A stretch of 64,000 nucleotides of DNA, taken from NCBI GenBank assembly GCA_964620445.1, contig CAZUHB010000010.1, positions 70,382 through 134,381 of the forward strand, read 5' to 3'. The position numbers and the translations under genes were made by a program. This document shows, piece by piece, positions 54,541-63,949 of this stretch. The notes beneath the pieces were generated by a model. That model was not told the DNA's origin, searched no databases, and saw only the letters and a program-made list of their open reading frames with translations. How positions within the stretch are numbered: the stretch's first letter is position 1; the number at the start of each line of letters is the position of its first letter. Source of the stretch: CAZUHB01 sp964620445. Lineage in GTDB: Bacteria > Planctomycetota > B15-G4 > CAYZWU01.

Positions 54541-56877
54541 TCATTCCACGATTATCTCGTCCGCGAAGATCCAGGCCCTGCCGCCGGCGCCCGGATGCCA
54601 CGCGGGACAGCAGCCCACATTGCGGGCCCTGATCCGGATATGGCGGGCCTCGGATCCGTCGCAGGAAACGGAGAACTCCTTGATGATCGCGTCCGGATTC
54701 TTTTGGGAAACGTCGTGGGTCACGGTGGCGGCGGTCTCGAAATTCACCCCGTCCACGGAGAGGTCGAATTCGATCGCCGTGGGCAGGAAGATCCACGAGT
54801 TCGAGTTCTGCAGGAAACGGACGGTGATCGTTTTTATCGGTTGTCCCCTTCCCAGGTCGATGGTCGCATCGAGATCATCGTGGAGATAACCTTGCCAGAA
54901 TCCCTCCCGAAAGTCGACGGACCCTGTCAATCCGTCGACGAGCGTCCGGTCCCCGCCGCCGGTGTACTTGGGGCTGTAGGCCGCCCCCAGGCTGACCGGC
55001 CTGGCCAGGGCGCGATGCTTGAAGACCCGTCTGCGAGCCTCGGCGCCATAGGGAACTCCGTCACGATAAGCCCGCGCCCTGATCTCGGCAGACTCGGACA
55101 GTACCAGGGGGCGCGTGTAGCGCGGCGAATCGAAAGAGGGTTCTGTTCCATCGAGGGTGTATCGGATCGACACGTCCTGCTCGCCCGATTCGAGGACGAT
55201 CTCGAAACGATGGTCTTCAGCCACCAACGAGGGGATGATCGCGATCGGCCGCGCCGCGGGGCCGTAGTCGACTCCCAGAATGTCGAGTCGCTCGTAGTGA
55301 TGCCGCAGACGATCGTGAAACTCGCCGTAGTCCCGGCCTTCCGGATCGGACCAGAGAACCTCGCACATGGCCAGTAGCCGGGGGAAAACCTTGCTGTCCA
55401 CCGTTTCCTGGGGCGCGCGCTCGGTCCACATGTTGCACTCGCCGCCGAGGATGTGTCTCTCTTCGCCGCGGCTCAAACCGGGCGGCACCGGCTCGAAGGA
55501 GTAGACCCTCCTGAGGTCGGTCGTGGCGATATCGTAGTCGAAGTAGGCGTGACTCGTGGGGGAGACGATCGCGTCATGGCCGGAGCGCGCCGCGGCGATC
55601 GCTCCCTCCATGCCACGCCACGACTGGACCGTCGCGCCGGGTGCGAGGCCTCCCTCGAGAATCTCGTCCCAGCCGATGAGGCGGCGTCCTCTCGAAACGA
55701 GATAGTTCTCGATCCTCTTGATGAACCAGCTCTGGAGCTCGTGCTCGTCGGCGAGCCCCTCCTGATCGATCCGCTCCTGGCACCTGGCGCAGGATTTCCA
55801 GCGATCCTTGGGACATTCGTCCCCCCCGATGTGAATGTATTCAGAATCGAAGAGGGCGAGAACCTCGGAAAGCACGTTCGTCAGAAAAAGGAAGGTTTCC
55901 TCCTTGCCGGCACAGTAGACATCCTTGTGTACGCCCCATTGCGTCTCCACCTCGAAAGGACCGCCTGTGCACGAGATCTCGGGATAAGAGGCGAGCGCCG
56001 CCACGGAGTGTCCGGGCATTTCGATCTCGGGCACCACTGTCACGTGGCGCTCCCTGGCGTAGGCCACGATCTCGCGGATCTCTTCCTGGGTATAGAATCC
56101 ACCATACACCGTTCCGTCGTCGTAGCGCCGCCACGCGCCGATTTCGGTGAGTCTGGGATACTTCTCGATCTCTATTCGCCAGCCCTGATCCTCGGTGAGG
56201 TGCCAGTGCAGCCTGTTCATCTTGTGGTAGGCGAGCAGATCGATCATTCGTTTGACATAATCCTTCGACATGAAGTGGCGGCCGCAGTCGAGGAGCAGCC
56301 CCCGCCAGCCGAAGCGGGGTTTGTCCTCGATCGACAGGCAGGGAAGTGTCCAGTCGAGGTCTTGTATTTCCGCACCCTTCTCGAATTCCGGGGGGAAGAG
56401 CTGGCGGATGGTCTGCACACCCCAGAAGAGACCGGCAGGCGCCGCGGCCTCGAGGCGCACCCGATCGGGGAGAACGTCGAGCCGATAGCCCTCCTCCCCC
56501 AGGGAGCCGGGATCGCCGGTCAAGGCAAGGATGATCAACCGGCCCTGTTCGTCTCCGGAGGAGGGTGCGACACGCAATCCGAAAGGCGAGACCCTTTCGA
56601 TTCTACGGGCGAGGTCGGTCGCGATCCTTTCCGCCTCGGCGTGGCCGGCCTCATGGACGATCACCGTATCCCCGGTCACCCGGAACGAACCGACCCCACG
56701 ATGCATGACCGTCGGTTTGGGTACCACTTTCGGTTCCCTGTCCGCGCTCGGTCCCCGAGCCGGGCGGTCCGCGGCCCGACTCGGCGTGTCGGGTGATGCG
56801 CATCGCACCAGAACGGTCGGGACGGCGATCAAGAGGACGGTCAGGGCGAGAAGGTTGAAGACGATCGGTTTTTCCAT
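54541..56877 (-). CDS. GH20 beta-N-acetylhexosaminidase with CHB_HEX_C-like and discoidin-like domains
   Basis: A 778-residue exported glycoside hydrolase that removes terminal GlcNAc or GalNAc. The leader ends near residue 27; Cys26 follows VLVR, a poor lipobox. GH20 N-domain about 52-185; catalytic barrel about 189-530 with D353-E354 in HIGGDECPK, plus NRLHWHLTEDQGW and VPEIEMPGH. A chitobiase-type C-terminal domain (about 555-630, YTLDGTEPSFDSPRYT) and an F5/8 (discoidin) domain (about 640-778) probably bind glycans. It lies between the Slp lipoprotein and dinB genes on the same strand. Confidence 0.95.
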   Translation of the reverse strand: MEKPIVFNLLALTVLLIAVPTVLVRCASPDTPSRAADRPARGPSADREPKVVPKPTVMHRGVGSFRVTGDTVIVHEAGHAEAERIATDLARRIERVSPFGLRVAPSSGDEQGRLIILALTGDPGSLGEEGYRLDVLPDRVRLEAAAPAGLFWGVQTIRQLFPPEFEKGAEIQDLDWTLPCLSIEDKPRFGWRGLLLDCGRHFMSKDYVKRMIDLLAYHKMNRLHWHLTEDQGWRIEIEKYPRLTEIGAWRRYDDGTVYGGFYTQEEIREIVAYARERHVTVVPEIEMPGHSVAALASYPEISCTGGPFEVETQWGVHKDVYCAGKEETFLFLTNVLSEVLALFDSEYIHIGGDECPKDRWKSCARCQERIDQEGLADEHELQSWFIKRIENYLVSRGRRLIGWDEILEGGLAPGATVQSWRGMEGAIAAARSGHDAIVSPTSHAYFDYDIATTDLRRVYSFEPVPPGLSRGEERHILGGECNMWTERAPQETVDSKVFPRLLAMCEVLWSDPEGRDYGEFHDRLRHHYERLDILGVDYGPAARPIAIIPSLVAEDHRFEIVLESGEQDVSIRYTLDGTEPSFDSPRYTRPLVLSESAEIRARAYRDGVPYGAEARRRVFKHRALARPVSLGAAYSPKYTGGGDRTLVDGLTGSVDFREGFWQGYLHDDLDATIDLGRGQPIKTITVRFLQNSNSWIFLPTAIEFDLSVDGVNFETAATVTHDVSQKNPDAIIKEFSVSCDGSEARHIRIRARNVGCCPAWHPGAGGRAWIFADEIIVE

Positions 56878-56919
56878 CGCAATAATTCCTTTGAACGGAT
56901 GCTCGTTCCGGTTGCGGTT

Positions 56920-57492
56920 CTAGTGTTGATTCGTGGGCTGGCTCCTCGAAGCAGGATAGGGTGCGTAGCGCGGATACCAGTGAGAATGATGGCCGTAGCG
57001 CGACGGCCACCAGGGATCCCAGAAGGGGCCGTAGTGGGGAACATAGACACGGATCGGCTCCAGCGGCCAGAGATAGATTTCGCGGATTTCCACGTAGGGG
57101 TAATCGTATGAACTCTGCCCGAGCTGGCCGGCGCGTGAGCCGCGCGCGATTCCGGCGATCGTGACCGACCGACCCTGGCAGTAAATAGCGCTGTCCAGGA
57201 ACTCGGGGCTGAATGCTTGAAAACGGCCGAGAGATCGGTCGCGTTCGATCGGCCTTCCCCTGCTGTTCAACGCGGTCTGGTAGACTTCGAGAAGCGAACC
57301 GTCCTCCTGATTCGTGGTGCTGACGACCACGCCGCCGAGCAGAACCATCCTTCCCTCGCACGCAGGCGGATCGTTCCGGAGCCGGCTGAAGGTGACAGCC
57401 GGATCGACGTCTTCGAGAACTTCCTCGGAGATGACGTGGGCGCATCCCGGGAAGAGAAGGAGAAGTGTCGTCAAGATAGGCAGTGCTTTCAT
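56920..57492 (-). CDS. Slp family outer-membrane lipoprotein
   Basis: A 190-residue lipoprotein (lipobox LFPGC, Cys17). The body follows the Slp pattern: MVLLGGVVVSTTNQEDGSLL, GRPIERDRSLGRFQAFSPEF, GRSVTIAGIARGSRAGQLGQ and YPYVEIREIYLWP. The C-terminal 40 residues are rich in Trp, Tyr, His and Pro. Slp proteins are starvation or stress-associated in enterobacteria; the role here is unknown. It is 42 bp upstream of the GH20 gene on the same strand. Confidence 0.85.
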   Translation of the reverse strand: MKALPILTTLLLLFPGCAHVISEEVLEDVDPAVTFSRLRNDPPACEGRMVLLGGVVVSTTNQEDGSLLEVYQTALNSRGRPIERDRSLGRFQAFSPEFLDSAIYCQGRSVTIAGIARGSRAGQLGQSSYDYPYVEIREIYLWPLEPIRVYVPHYGPFWDPWWPSRYGHHSHWYPRYAPYPASRSQPTNQH

Positions 57493-57731
57493 ATCTTCGG
57501 CCTCTTGAAAACATTGATATCATGAACGGACCCGTTGAGCAATACGGGGCCGCGCAAAAGAGAAAGGTCGGAGGGTAATTATTTTGGCTTGCCCGGCGTT
57601 GCGCATTTCGCGGATAATACGGCAGCGCACGACCCGAGGGGCGCGGATCCCGCGAGGCTTACGCTGGCGGATCTCCGAGCGAACGGTACGGACCGGATCA
57701 GAACAGGATAGAAAAGACGGGAGAGGTAAAA

Positions 57732-58310
57732 ATGGCAGCGGACTATGATTTCATGATCGAGAAGAGGGGACAGCAGCTCGAGGACGCCTTCTTCCTCAAG
57801 GAAGACATGAAGTTGATCGAGCAGTTGCGGGAAATGAAGGAGCTCGAGGAGACGAAAGAGGCTCTCTCTCAGGCATCGGGAATCACTGATGACGCCATTC
57901 TTCAGAAACTCGTCGATTTGAATATTCACGCCGAGATGGTGACGGCCATGGCAGCGGTCCCGCTCGTGATGGTGGCATGGGCCGATGGAAGACTGGACGA
58001 CAACGAGAAGACCGCCGTTCTCCACGGCGCCCATGAAGCCGGGTTGGGCGAAACGAGTCCCGGGTACATGATCCTCCAGCAGTGGCTCACACACAAGCCC
58101 GGCGACGATCTGCTCGATGCCTGGATCGGCTTCACCCGCGCCATCTGCGAGGCGCTCGACGAGCCCGAACAACAGGCCCTCAAAGCCGACCTGCTCCAGC
58201 GCGCTCGAAACGTGGCCGAGGCTTCGGGCGGATTTCTCGGACTCACGTCCGCCATATCGGACTCGGAAAAGGATGTCCTCGCGAAACTGAAAGCCGCCTT
58301 CGTCAAGTGA
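57732..58310 (+). CDS. TerB-like cytosolic helical protein
   Basis: A 192-residue protein with GGGAGAGG before the ATG and no signal peptide. The segment VPLVMVAWADGRLDDNEKTA (about 75-95) is the acidic metal-binding-type turn of TerB-like domains, and a second ISDSEKDVLAKLKAAF block closes the protein. TerB domains occur in tellurite-resistance and stress proteins. The N-terminal third is a charged helix (LKEDMKLIEQLREMKELEET). No ter genes are adjacent. Confidence 0.65.
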   Translation: MAADYDFMIEKRGQQLEDAFFLKEDMKLIEQLREMKELEETKEALSQASGITDDAILQKLVDLNIHAEMVTAMAAVPLVMVAWADGRLDDNEKTAVLHGAHEAGLGETSPGYMILQQWLTHKPGDDLLDAWIGFTRAICEALDEPEQQALKADLLQRARNVAEASGGFLGLTSAISDSEKDVLAKLKAAFVK

Positions 58311-58470
58311 GCCGATAAGAGCAGTCTTCTAGATCGAGCCGAGTGCCGCCGCCGGAGTCCTTTCGACAGAGGCGCGCGGCGCTCCATTGCTTCGCCTGCG
58401 AAAAACTCTCCACACAGGTTGGTTCCCGCTGTCCGGTTTCGCTCGGATCGTTACCGATCCGTGTGGGTAG

Positions 58471-58505
58471 GAAAAACACCGACAACCTCGGAAGCCCTGT
58501 TTTTC
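58471..58505 (+). terminator. Terminator candidate behind the TerB-like gene
   Basis: GAAAAACA (58471-58478) and TGTTTTTC (58498-58505) pair perfectly around an inner CCGA/TCGG stem. It lies about 160 bp after the TerB-like stop, within a 312-bp gap (58311-58622). Confidence 0.5.
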
Positions 58506-58520
58506 TTGAATCCTGGCCTA

Positions 58521-58566
58521 TTTAGCAGGTTTTACTTAATGAAATTAGGCTTGATGAAATGCTAAA
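58521..58566 (+). promoter_or_regulatory. Inverted repeat upstream of the second kinase gene
   Basis: TTTAGCA (58521-58527) and TGCTAAA (58560-58566) flank an AT-rich core just before the kinase start at 58623. It may be an operator or promoter element. No regulator gene is adjacent, and no well-spaced -35/-10 pair is visible. Confidence 0.3.
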
Positions 58567-58622
58567 ATGAAAGGGCGTTGGGACCACAACAGAATATGAC
58601 TGCTCCTTGGGGAGACCTTGCG

Positions 58623-60791
58623 ATGGACAAGGATGCTGTCGAGAGCGGATCTGCAGTCATCGGCGATTTCAGGGTATTGAATCTCATTGCATCAGGTTCC
58701 ACCGGAGAAATCTACGAAGCCGAACAGGTTGCTTCGGGACGAAAGGTGGCGCTCAAGATGCTCGATTCGAACCTGACCATCTCAGATGAGGCAGCGCTCA
58801 TGCTCGGCCGGGAAGCGCGGGAAGAAGGACGCGAAGCGCACCCCGGGATCGTGTCGATTCACGATGTGGGCGAACACGAGGGAGTCCGCTTCATCGCCCA
58901 GGAACTGGTCGACGGCGGGCGAACGCTCGAGCACAAGCTCAGAGAACTGAAAGAAGACGGATTCCAGCCGCCCGGGTACTTTCGCGAGACGGCGCGGCTC
59001 ATCACCGAGGTAACCGACGCTCTTCAGCACGCCCATTTGAACGGCGTTGTGCATGGCGATCTGAAGCCGGGAAACATCCTTCTCACGGAGGATGATATGC
59101 CCAAGGTGAAGGATTTCGGTCTGCGCTGCGTTCAGGAGTCGATGAATCTTTCGCCGTCGGGCGGGTTTGCCCACCGGCCTCACTATGTGGCGCCCGAGCA
59201 GGCCGACAGGCATGCCCGCCCCGACCCGCAAACCGACATCTACTCTCTCGGTGTGATTCTCTACGAGATGCTCACACTGCAACCGCCCTTCGAGGGGGAA
59301 ACGTCGAGCGAGGTTCTCGAGAAGATCCTGCAAAAGAATCCTCCACCGCCGCAGAAACTCAATCCCGCGGTGCCGCGCGATCTCGGGGTGATCGCGCTCA
59401 AGGCGATGCAGAAGAAACCATCCGATCGCTACGAGTCGATGGCGCATTTCGATCACGACCTGCGCCGCTACCTCTCGGGCGATGTCATTCTCGCAAACCT
59501 CGATGAACGCAAGGTGCGGCTCGAGCAGGGATTTTTCGGCAAACCGGCGCGAGCCATCTTTCTGACCGTTTTCGTCATCGTTCTTCTCAACGTTGCCGCC
59601 GTGACGTCATGGTACGCGGCAAAGAGTCAGAGCCAGGGCGCGGTGGACGAGGCCAGGATTTCGATGGAGCAGGCGATTGCCGAGCGCGATCGTTCGGCCG
59701 AGTCGACCCGCAGCGCGCTCGGGGCCAAGGAGGCGGCCGAAAAGCGGGCTCGAGCAGCCGCGGCGGAGCGGGATCGCGCCATCGATAACGCCGACAAGGC
59801 AGCCGGAGCCGCGAGCGACGCGGTGGGCGCAAGAGACAGCGCGGTGGAGAAATGTCTCGCCGCCGAGAAGAGAGCGGACGCTGCCCGCCAGGCGGAAACC
59901 GGAGCCAGACGGGAGCTCGACGAGCAGCGAAAGATCAATACGGCCTTGGCCACGATCCTGCTCTCCCTCGCTCCGGAGAGGTTGGATTCGAGCGACGGCG
60001 CGGAGCAGGTGATAGAGAGGGCGTCCGCCCTGATCGACGAGCTTGCGGCCGAGAGCAGACCGGAGGTCGAAGCGTCGTTGCGTCTTCCTCTCGGCTGGGT
60101 GTGCGCCCGGTTCGGGCTTCTCCGGAATGCACGGCTCCATCTCGAAGCGGCCCTGGCGATCTCGAGGGAGATTTCGGGCAGCGACCATCCGGACACGATC
60201 ACCGTCATGCGCGATCTGGCGGACGTGCTGGTCGATCAGCGGAATCTGGATGATGCCGAAACCCTCAGCCGCGAGATGTACGACACCTGCGCGCGTATTT
60301 ACGGTGAGAGCCACGTCGCAACTCTTGATGCGATGAACCACCTGGCCGGAATCCTCGCCGCCAACGGATCGGTCGTCGAGGCAGAGGAACTCTACCTTGG
60401 AATCCTGGAGAAGGCTGACGCTGCCAATGGAAGGCAGTGGGCTGTCATGCAAAGCCTCGCGAACCTCCTCGCCTCACAGAAGAGAAGCGCTGAGGCCGAG
60501 GTCTTCTATCGGAGTTCGCTCGACGATCTGCGACGCAACGAGGGGCGTGGTCACCCGGAGGTCGTGGTCCTCACTTACGCCTTGGCTCAGGCTCTCATCA
60601 GGCAGAACAAGTTCGAGGCGGCAGAGATCCAGCTGCTCACGGGATACAGTTCCCTGAAAAACCGGTTCGGCCCGGGAGATACGAGGACCGGCCAGGCTAT
60701 GAACTACCTGATCAGCCTCTATGACAGATGGGGCAAGCCGGAAAAGGCGGTCGAGTGGCGCACCAGGCTCGCGGCCGCGGGCGTGGAGTGA
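58623..60791 (+). CDS. Ser/Thr protein kinase with HGD catalytic loop, membrane segment, coiled coil and TPRs
   Basis: A 722-residue membrane kinase. The start at 58623 follows GGGGAG; two earlier in-frame starts are less well placed. Kinase domain about 14-285: Gly loop IASGSTGEIY, K45 in VALKML, catalytic loop VVHGDLKPGN with HGD at 144-146 instead of HRD, and DFG at 164-166. The catalytic Asp is kept, so activity is likely. A membrane segment lies at about 311-331, an Ala/Glu/Arg coiled coil at about 335-435 and TPR repeats at about 490-715. The layout parallels the kinase at 29703-32765 but lacks its N-terminal extension. Confidence 0.92.
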   Translation: MDKDAVESGSAVIGDFRVLNLIASGSTGEIYEAEQVASGRKVALKMLDSNLTISDEAALMLGREAREEGREAHPGIVSIHDVGEHEGVRFIAQELVDGGRTLEHKLRELKEDGFQPPGYFRETARLITEVTDALQHAHLNGVVHGDLKPGNILLTEDDMPKVKDFGLRCVQESMNLSPSGGFAHRPHYVAPEQADRHARPDPQTDIYSLGVILYEMLTLQPPFEGETSSEVLEKILQKNPPPPQKLNPAVPRDLGVIALKAMQKKPSDRYESMAHFDHDLRRYLSGDVILANLDERKVRLEQGFFGKPARAIFLTVFVIVLLNVAAVTSWYAAKSQSQGAVDEARISMEQAIAERDRSAESTRSALGAKEAAEKRARAAAAERDRAIDNADKAAGAASDAVGARDSAVEKCLAAEKRADAARQAETGARRELDEQRKINTALATILLSLAPERLDSSDGAEQVIERASALIDELAAESRPEVEASLRLPLGWVCARFGLLRNARLHLEAALAISREISGSDHPDTITVMRDLADVLVDQRNLDDAETLSREMYDTCARIYGESHVATLDAMNHLAGILAANGSVVEAEELYLGILEKADAANGRQWAVMQSLANLLASQKRSAEAEVFYRSSLDDLRRNEGRGHPEVVVLTYALAQALIRQNKFEAAEIQLLTGYSSLKNRFGPGDTRTGQAMNYLISLYDRWGKPEKAVEWRTRLAAAGVE

Positions 60792-60887
60792 GGGAATTAC
60801 ATCCGGGAAATCACTGCAATTTTCAGCGTGATGGTGTTAGCATTATGACGGTGGGAAGAGGCTGACAGGCGGATCAAGATCCAAAGC

Positions 60888-62441
60888 GTGATTGCCGACG
60901 TTTACATCCATTCCATTTGCGCGACTCCTGCCACGAGCAGACCCGAGAAGGGATTCTATGATCTCTGTCTCGACGTGGGAAGAGAGGTCCTCGCCGATCT
61001 TTCGCCGATGAAGATCGATTCTTTTTATGTAGCCTCCATGGATCCCGCGCTCTTCGGCGTGACCGGGGAGATCGCCGCGTCGCTCGCATCCGAACTGCGC
61101 ATGATGCCCCGCGAAACCCTTGGTATCAGAGGGACGTCATCGGCGGGCGGCATCGGCGTGCTGACCGCTTTCAAGGACATCGCTCTCGGGATCCACGAAT
61201 ACACGCTCCTCATCGCGTGCGAACAGATGAACAGGGTGAGGACCGATCAGGAACCCACGGCGGAGTCGAGGAGCAAGGAGCGCGAGGCGGTTCAGAACAT
61301 GCTCAAGGGGGTGATCGATCCGGATGAGCGCCGCTACGGACTCACCATGATTCTCATTGGCGACATGTTCGAGAAGGCGCTGCTCCACTATCTCGGCATC
61401 GGGCGCGACGAACTCCTCGACAAGATTCCCGACCTGACAATGGCCATGTACCGCAGGGCGGCCCTCTACCCGCTCGCTCACTTTTTCCGGAACAGAAAGA
61501 CCCGCGCCGATTATGAGAAGAGCAAGTTCATCAGCCCTCACTACAGGCGGGACGATGTCGTGCCGCCCAGTACGGCAGCGTGCGCGATCCTGCTCTCCTC
61601 CAAGCCTCCCGACAAGCCGGTCAATCAGAGGATCGTCAAGATAAGGGGAATCGGCCAGGGATTGGTTCATCCGGCGCTGACAAAACGTTTCGGTCCGGTC
61701 ACCTCCTCGGCGTCGGTGCGGCGCGCTCTGCGCGAGCTGGCGCGGCGTTCCGACCTCTCTCTCGATGCCTTCCGAAAGGTGGACATCGCCTTTCCCCACG
61801 ACGCCTTCCCGAGTATCAGCCGGCTCATTCTCAAGGAGGCCGGTTTCACCCATGACGAGAGCCTCGATGGTTTGATTTCCGGACGGTTCAATCCCTGCGG
61901 TGGATTGGTCAAATGCGGCCATCCCGTGGGGTGTTCGGGCGAGCTGCAGGTCATCCGCGCCGTGCAGCAGATGACGCGGGACCGGGACGCGATTCCCGAG
62001 GAGATCCAGCAGGAGCCGGCGAACACCGCCTTCACGGTGAGCGTGGGCGCCGCGCTCACCAACATCATCGCGATCTGGCTCGAGGCGGGTAATTCCCGGC
62101 GGGCGCCCGTTGTCCACCGAGGCGGCAAGCGCGGCTTCAACAAACGTCGTTTCGAAGAGTACCTCCGGATCGGCGGGCTTTACGACCGCTTCGAAAAGGC
62201 GATGGAGTCTGTTCCCAAACATGCCGGCGTGGTTCTTTCCAATACCCTTTCGCCCAAGGGGTGGGTCAATCTGATCCAGAAGAGTGATGGCAAGGCCCTG
62301 GCTCTCAGCGGTGAAGAACTCGACCTGGGAGCTCTCGTTTCCATCGCCCCGGACGACAGAGGCATCGTGCGCGTCTCCCGCCTGCGGAAGAAGCAGGTCG
62401 ACGGCGACATGCTCGTCTCACTGGGGATCGTGCCCGAATGA
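60888..62441 (+). CDS. Thiolase-like (SCP-x/acetyl-CoA acetyltransferase family) protein lacking the active-site Cys
   Basis: About 517 residues from GTG at 60888; the ribosome-binding site is weak. The thiolase fold is shown by FGVTGEIAASLASELRM, GGIGVLTAFKDIALG and FNPCGGLVKCGHPVGCSGE, which keeps the GHP His. The nucleophile position has Ser in RGTSSAGG (83-88) where thiolases have Cys, and the second catalytic Cys near the C-terminus is not visible (TVSVGAALTN). The last 80 residues look like an OB-type extension. It could be a non-condensing thiolase-like partner rather than a degradative thiolase. It lies between a kinase and a sigma factor gene. Confidence 0.75.
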   Translation: MIADVYIHSICATPATSRPEKGFYDLCLDVGREVLADLSPMKIDSFYVASMDPALFGVTGEIAASLASELRMMPRETLGIRGTSSAGGIGVLTAFKDIALGIHEYTLLIACEQMNRVRTDQEPTAESRSKEREAVQNMLKGVIDPDERRYGLTMILIGDMFEKALLHYLGIGRDELLDKIPDLTMAMYRRAALYPLAHFFRNRKTRADYEKSKFISPHYRRDDVVPPSTAACAILLSSKPPDKPVNQRIVKIRGIGQGLVHPALTKRFGPVTSSASVRRALRELARRSDLSLDAFRKVDIAFPHDAFPSISRLILKEAGFTHDESLDGLISGRFNPCGGLVKCGHPVGCSGELQVIRAVQQMTRDRDAIPEEIQQEPANTAFTVSVGAALTNIIAIWLEAGNSRRAPVVHRGGKRGFNKRRFEEYLRIGGLYDRFEKAMESVPKHAGVVLSNTLSPKGWVNLIQKSDGKALALSGEELDLGALVSIAPDDRGIVRVSRLRKKQVDGDMLVSLGIVPE

Positions 62442-62552
62442 CGGGATCGACCCTCTCGCACCGAAGCCTGTTGTTCGCGGGGATAATTCCGGTTAAAATT
62501 TGGTAGTCCCCCCGGCGACAGGGACGCACGGCACCCCGAAGGACCGCAGTCG

Positions 62553-63125
62553 ATGTCAGGAGAGGATCCCAAACCGGTTTCGGGCGCGTCTCGAGGTGCC
62601 GCGGACGGCGATGCCGGTGCGGCGGAGGACCTCCTTCCCCTCGTTTATCTCGAGTTGCGCAAGCTCGCCCGGGCGCGGCTCAAAAAGCTTCCACCCGGTC
62701 AAACCCTGGAGCCGACGGCCCTCGTGCATGAGGCGTACCTCCGTGTCGTGAAGGACGACGATCCGGGGTGGGACAACCGCGGTCACTTCTTTGCCGCTGC
62801 AGCGCGCGCCATGCGCGATATTCTGGTGGAACAGGCGCGGCGAAAGACGGCCCGTAAGCGGGGCGGCGATCGGCGCCGCGTGGATTACGACAAGGCCGAT
62901 CCTGCCGTCGGTCCGCCCTCGGAGGATATCCTCGCTGTTGATGAGGCTGTTCGACGGCTCGAGAAGGACGATCCACGCAAGGGACAAATCGTCAACCTGC
63001 GCTATTTCGCCAGACTCACGGCCGCGGAAACAGCCGAGGCCCTCGGCGTGTCGGTGGGAACGGTCGAGCGGGAGTGGCGCTATATCCGGGCGTGGCTCGA
63101 GCATCAATTGCGTCCCGACCGCTGA
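62553..63125 (+). CDS. ECF sigma factor, TIGR02999-type
   Basis: A 190-residue sigma factor. Region 2: LPLVYLELRKLARARLKKLP and LEPTALVHEAYLRVV, then NRGHFFAAAARAMRDILVEQ, the hallmark of this group. Region 4: IVNLRYFARLTAAETAEALG and VGTVEREWRYIRAWL, a helix-turn-helix. Members are usually encoded just before a Ser/Thr kinase. Here a lipoprotein gene follows, and the nearest kinase is upstream beyond the thiolase-like gene. Confidence 0.93.
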   Translation: MSGEDPKPVSGASRGAADGDAGAAEDLLPLVYLELRKLARARLKKLPPGQTLEPTALVHEAYLRVVKDDDPGWDNRGHFFAAAARAMRDILVEQARRKTARKRGGDRRRVDYDKADPAVGPPSEDILAVDEAVRRLEKDDPRKGQIVNLRYFARLTAAETAEALGVSVGTVEREWRYIRAWLEHQLRPDR

Positions 63126-63229
63126 GCGCGGCTTTCGTGGAAAAAATTCCCATAAATAATTCAGGAAACAGCGTTTCGATTTCGGATTGATTCGTGCATG
63201 GACCCTTCTCCTCGTGGAGGCAAACTGGG

Positions 63230-63856
63230 ATGTTCCGTGTCAGCATTCTGTTCGTCGCCCTGGGCGGGCTCGCCTTTCTTTCGATCATGCCGGGCTGCCA
63301 GCGCTCCCAGCCCGCAATCGGGGCGGCTCAAATCCGTAATGTGACCACCTGTGACGGTTCCTCGCTGGAGTATGTCGACTGTGGCGGAGCGGGAGAGGCG
63401 ATTCTTTTTCTTCCCGATCACGACGAGGGGAACGATTATTTCGAGGAGCTCGCGCCACACCTTGTCGACCGATTCAGGGTCCTGGCTCTGACCGGTTCCG
63501 GCGTGAAGAGAAACCAGATTCGAGATGCCGAGATGATCTGCCGTTTTCTCGACGTCCTCGAGATCGAACGCGTTCATTTCGTGTGTGCGTCGGTGGCTCA
63601 TCCGTTGCCGTCCCGCTTTGCGGTCATTTTTCCCCACAGGGCCGGTACGCTTTTCTGCCTCGACATTCAGGGGGGCGCGCAGGCGGGGACGAACAACTAT
63701 TTCGGTTTCCCCAGCGCCTACGGCAATGAGATGCTCCGCGAGACCAGGCGCGCCTACTGGGCGGCGATCGCGGACTGGATGAAGAATCCTGGCACGTCAT
63801 CGAGAGTTCATCATTCGCCTGATGCCAGATACTGTCGGAACAGGACATGGAGTTAG
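63230..63856 (+). CDS. Short alpha/beta-hydrolase-like lipoprotein, probably truncated
   Basis: About 208 residues; GGAGG nine bases before the ATG at 63230. The lipobox is IMPGC (Cys23). The segment LEYVDCGGAGEAILFLPDHD and YFEELAPHLVDRFRVLALTG is the start of an alpha/beta-hydrolase fold. The nucleophile elbow position reads HFVCASVAHP, not the usual G-x-S-x-G, and the protein ends about 70-100 residues short of a normal hydrolase, without the Asp/His part. It may be a degraded gene or one shifted near its 3' end. Confidence 0.55.
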   Translation: MFRVSILFVALGGLAFLSIMPGCQRSQPAIGAAQIRNVTTCDGSSLEYVDCGGAGEAILFLPDHDEGNDYFEELAPHLVDRFRVLALTGSGVKRNQIRDAEMICRFLDVLEIERVHFVCASVAHPLPSRFAVIFPHRAGTLFCLDIQGGAQAGTNNYFGFPSAYGNEMLRETRRAYWAAIADWMKNPGTSSRVHHSPDARYCRNRTWS

Positions 63857-63910
63857 AAACCGCTTCTCTCCTGATTCGTCTTCCAGGACGGCATTGAAGA
63901 TCAGACAATG

Positions 63911-63945
63911 AAAAAGCCCCCTTCCCGAAGGAAGAGGGCTTTTTG
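63911..63945 (+). terminator. Rho-independent terminator
   Basis: AAAAAGCCC...TTCC, loop CGAA, GGAA...GGGCTTTTT (63911-63945), with a T-rich tail. It follows the hydrolase-like gene by 54 bp and directly precedes the intron-like end. Confidence 0.88.
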
Positions 63946-63949
63946 TTTG

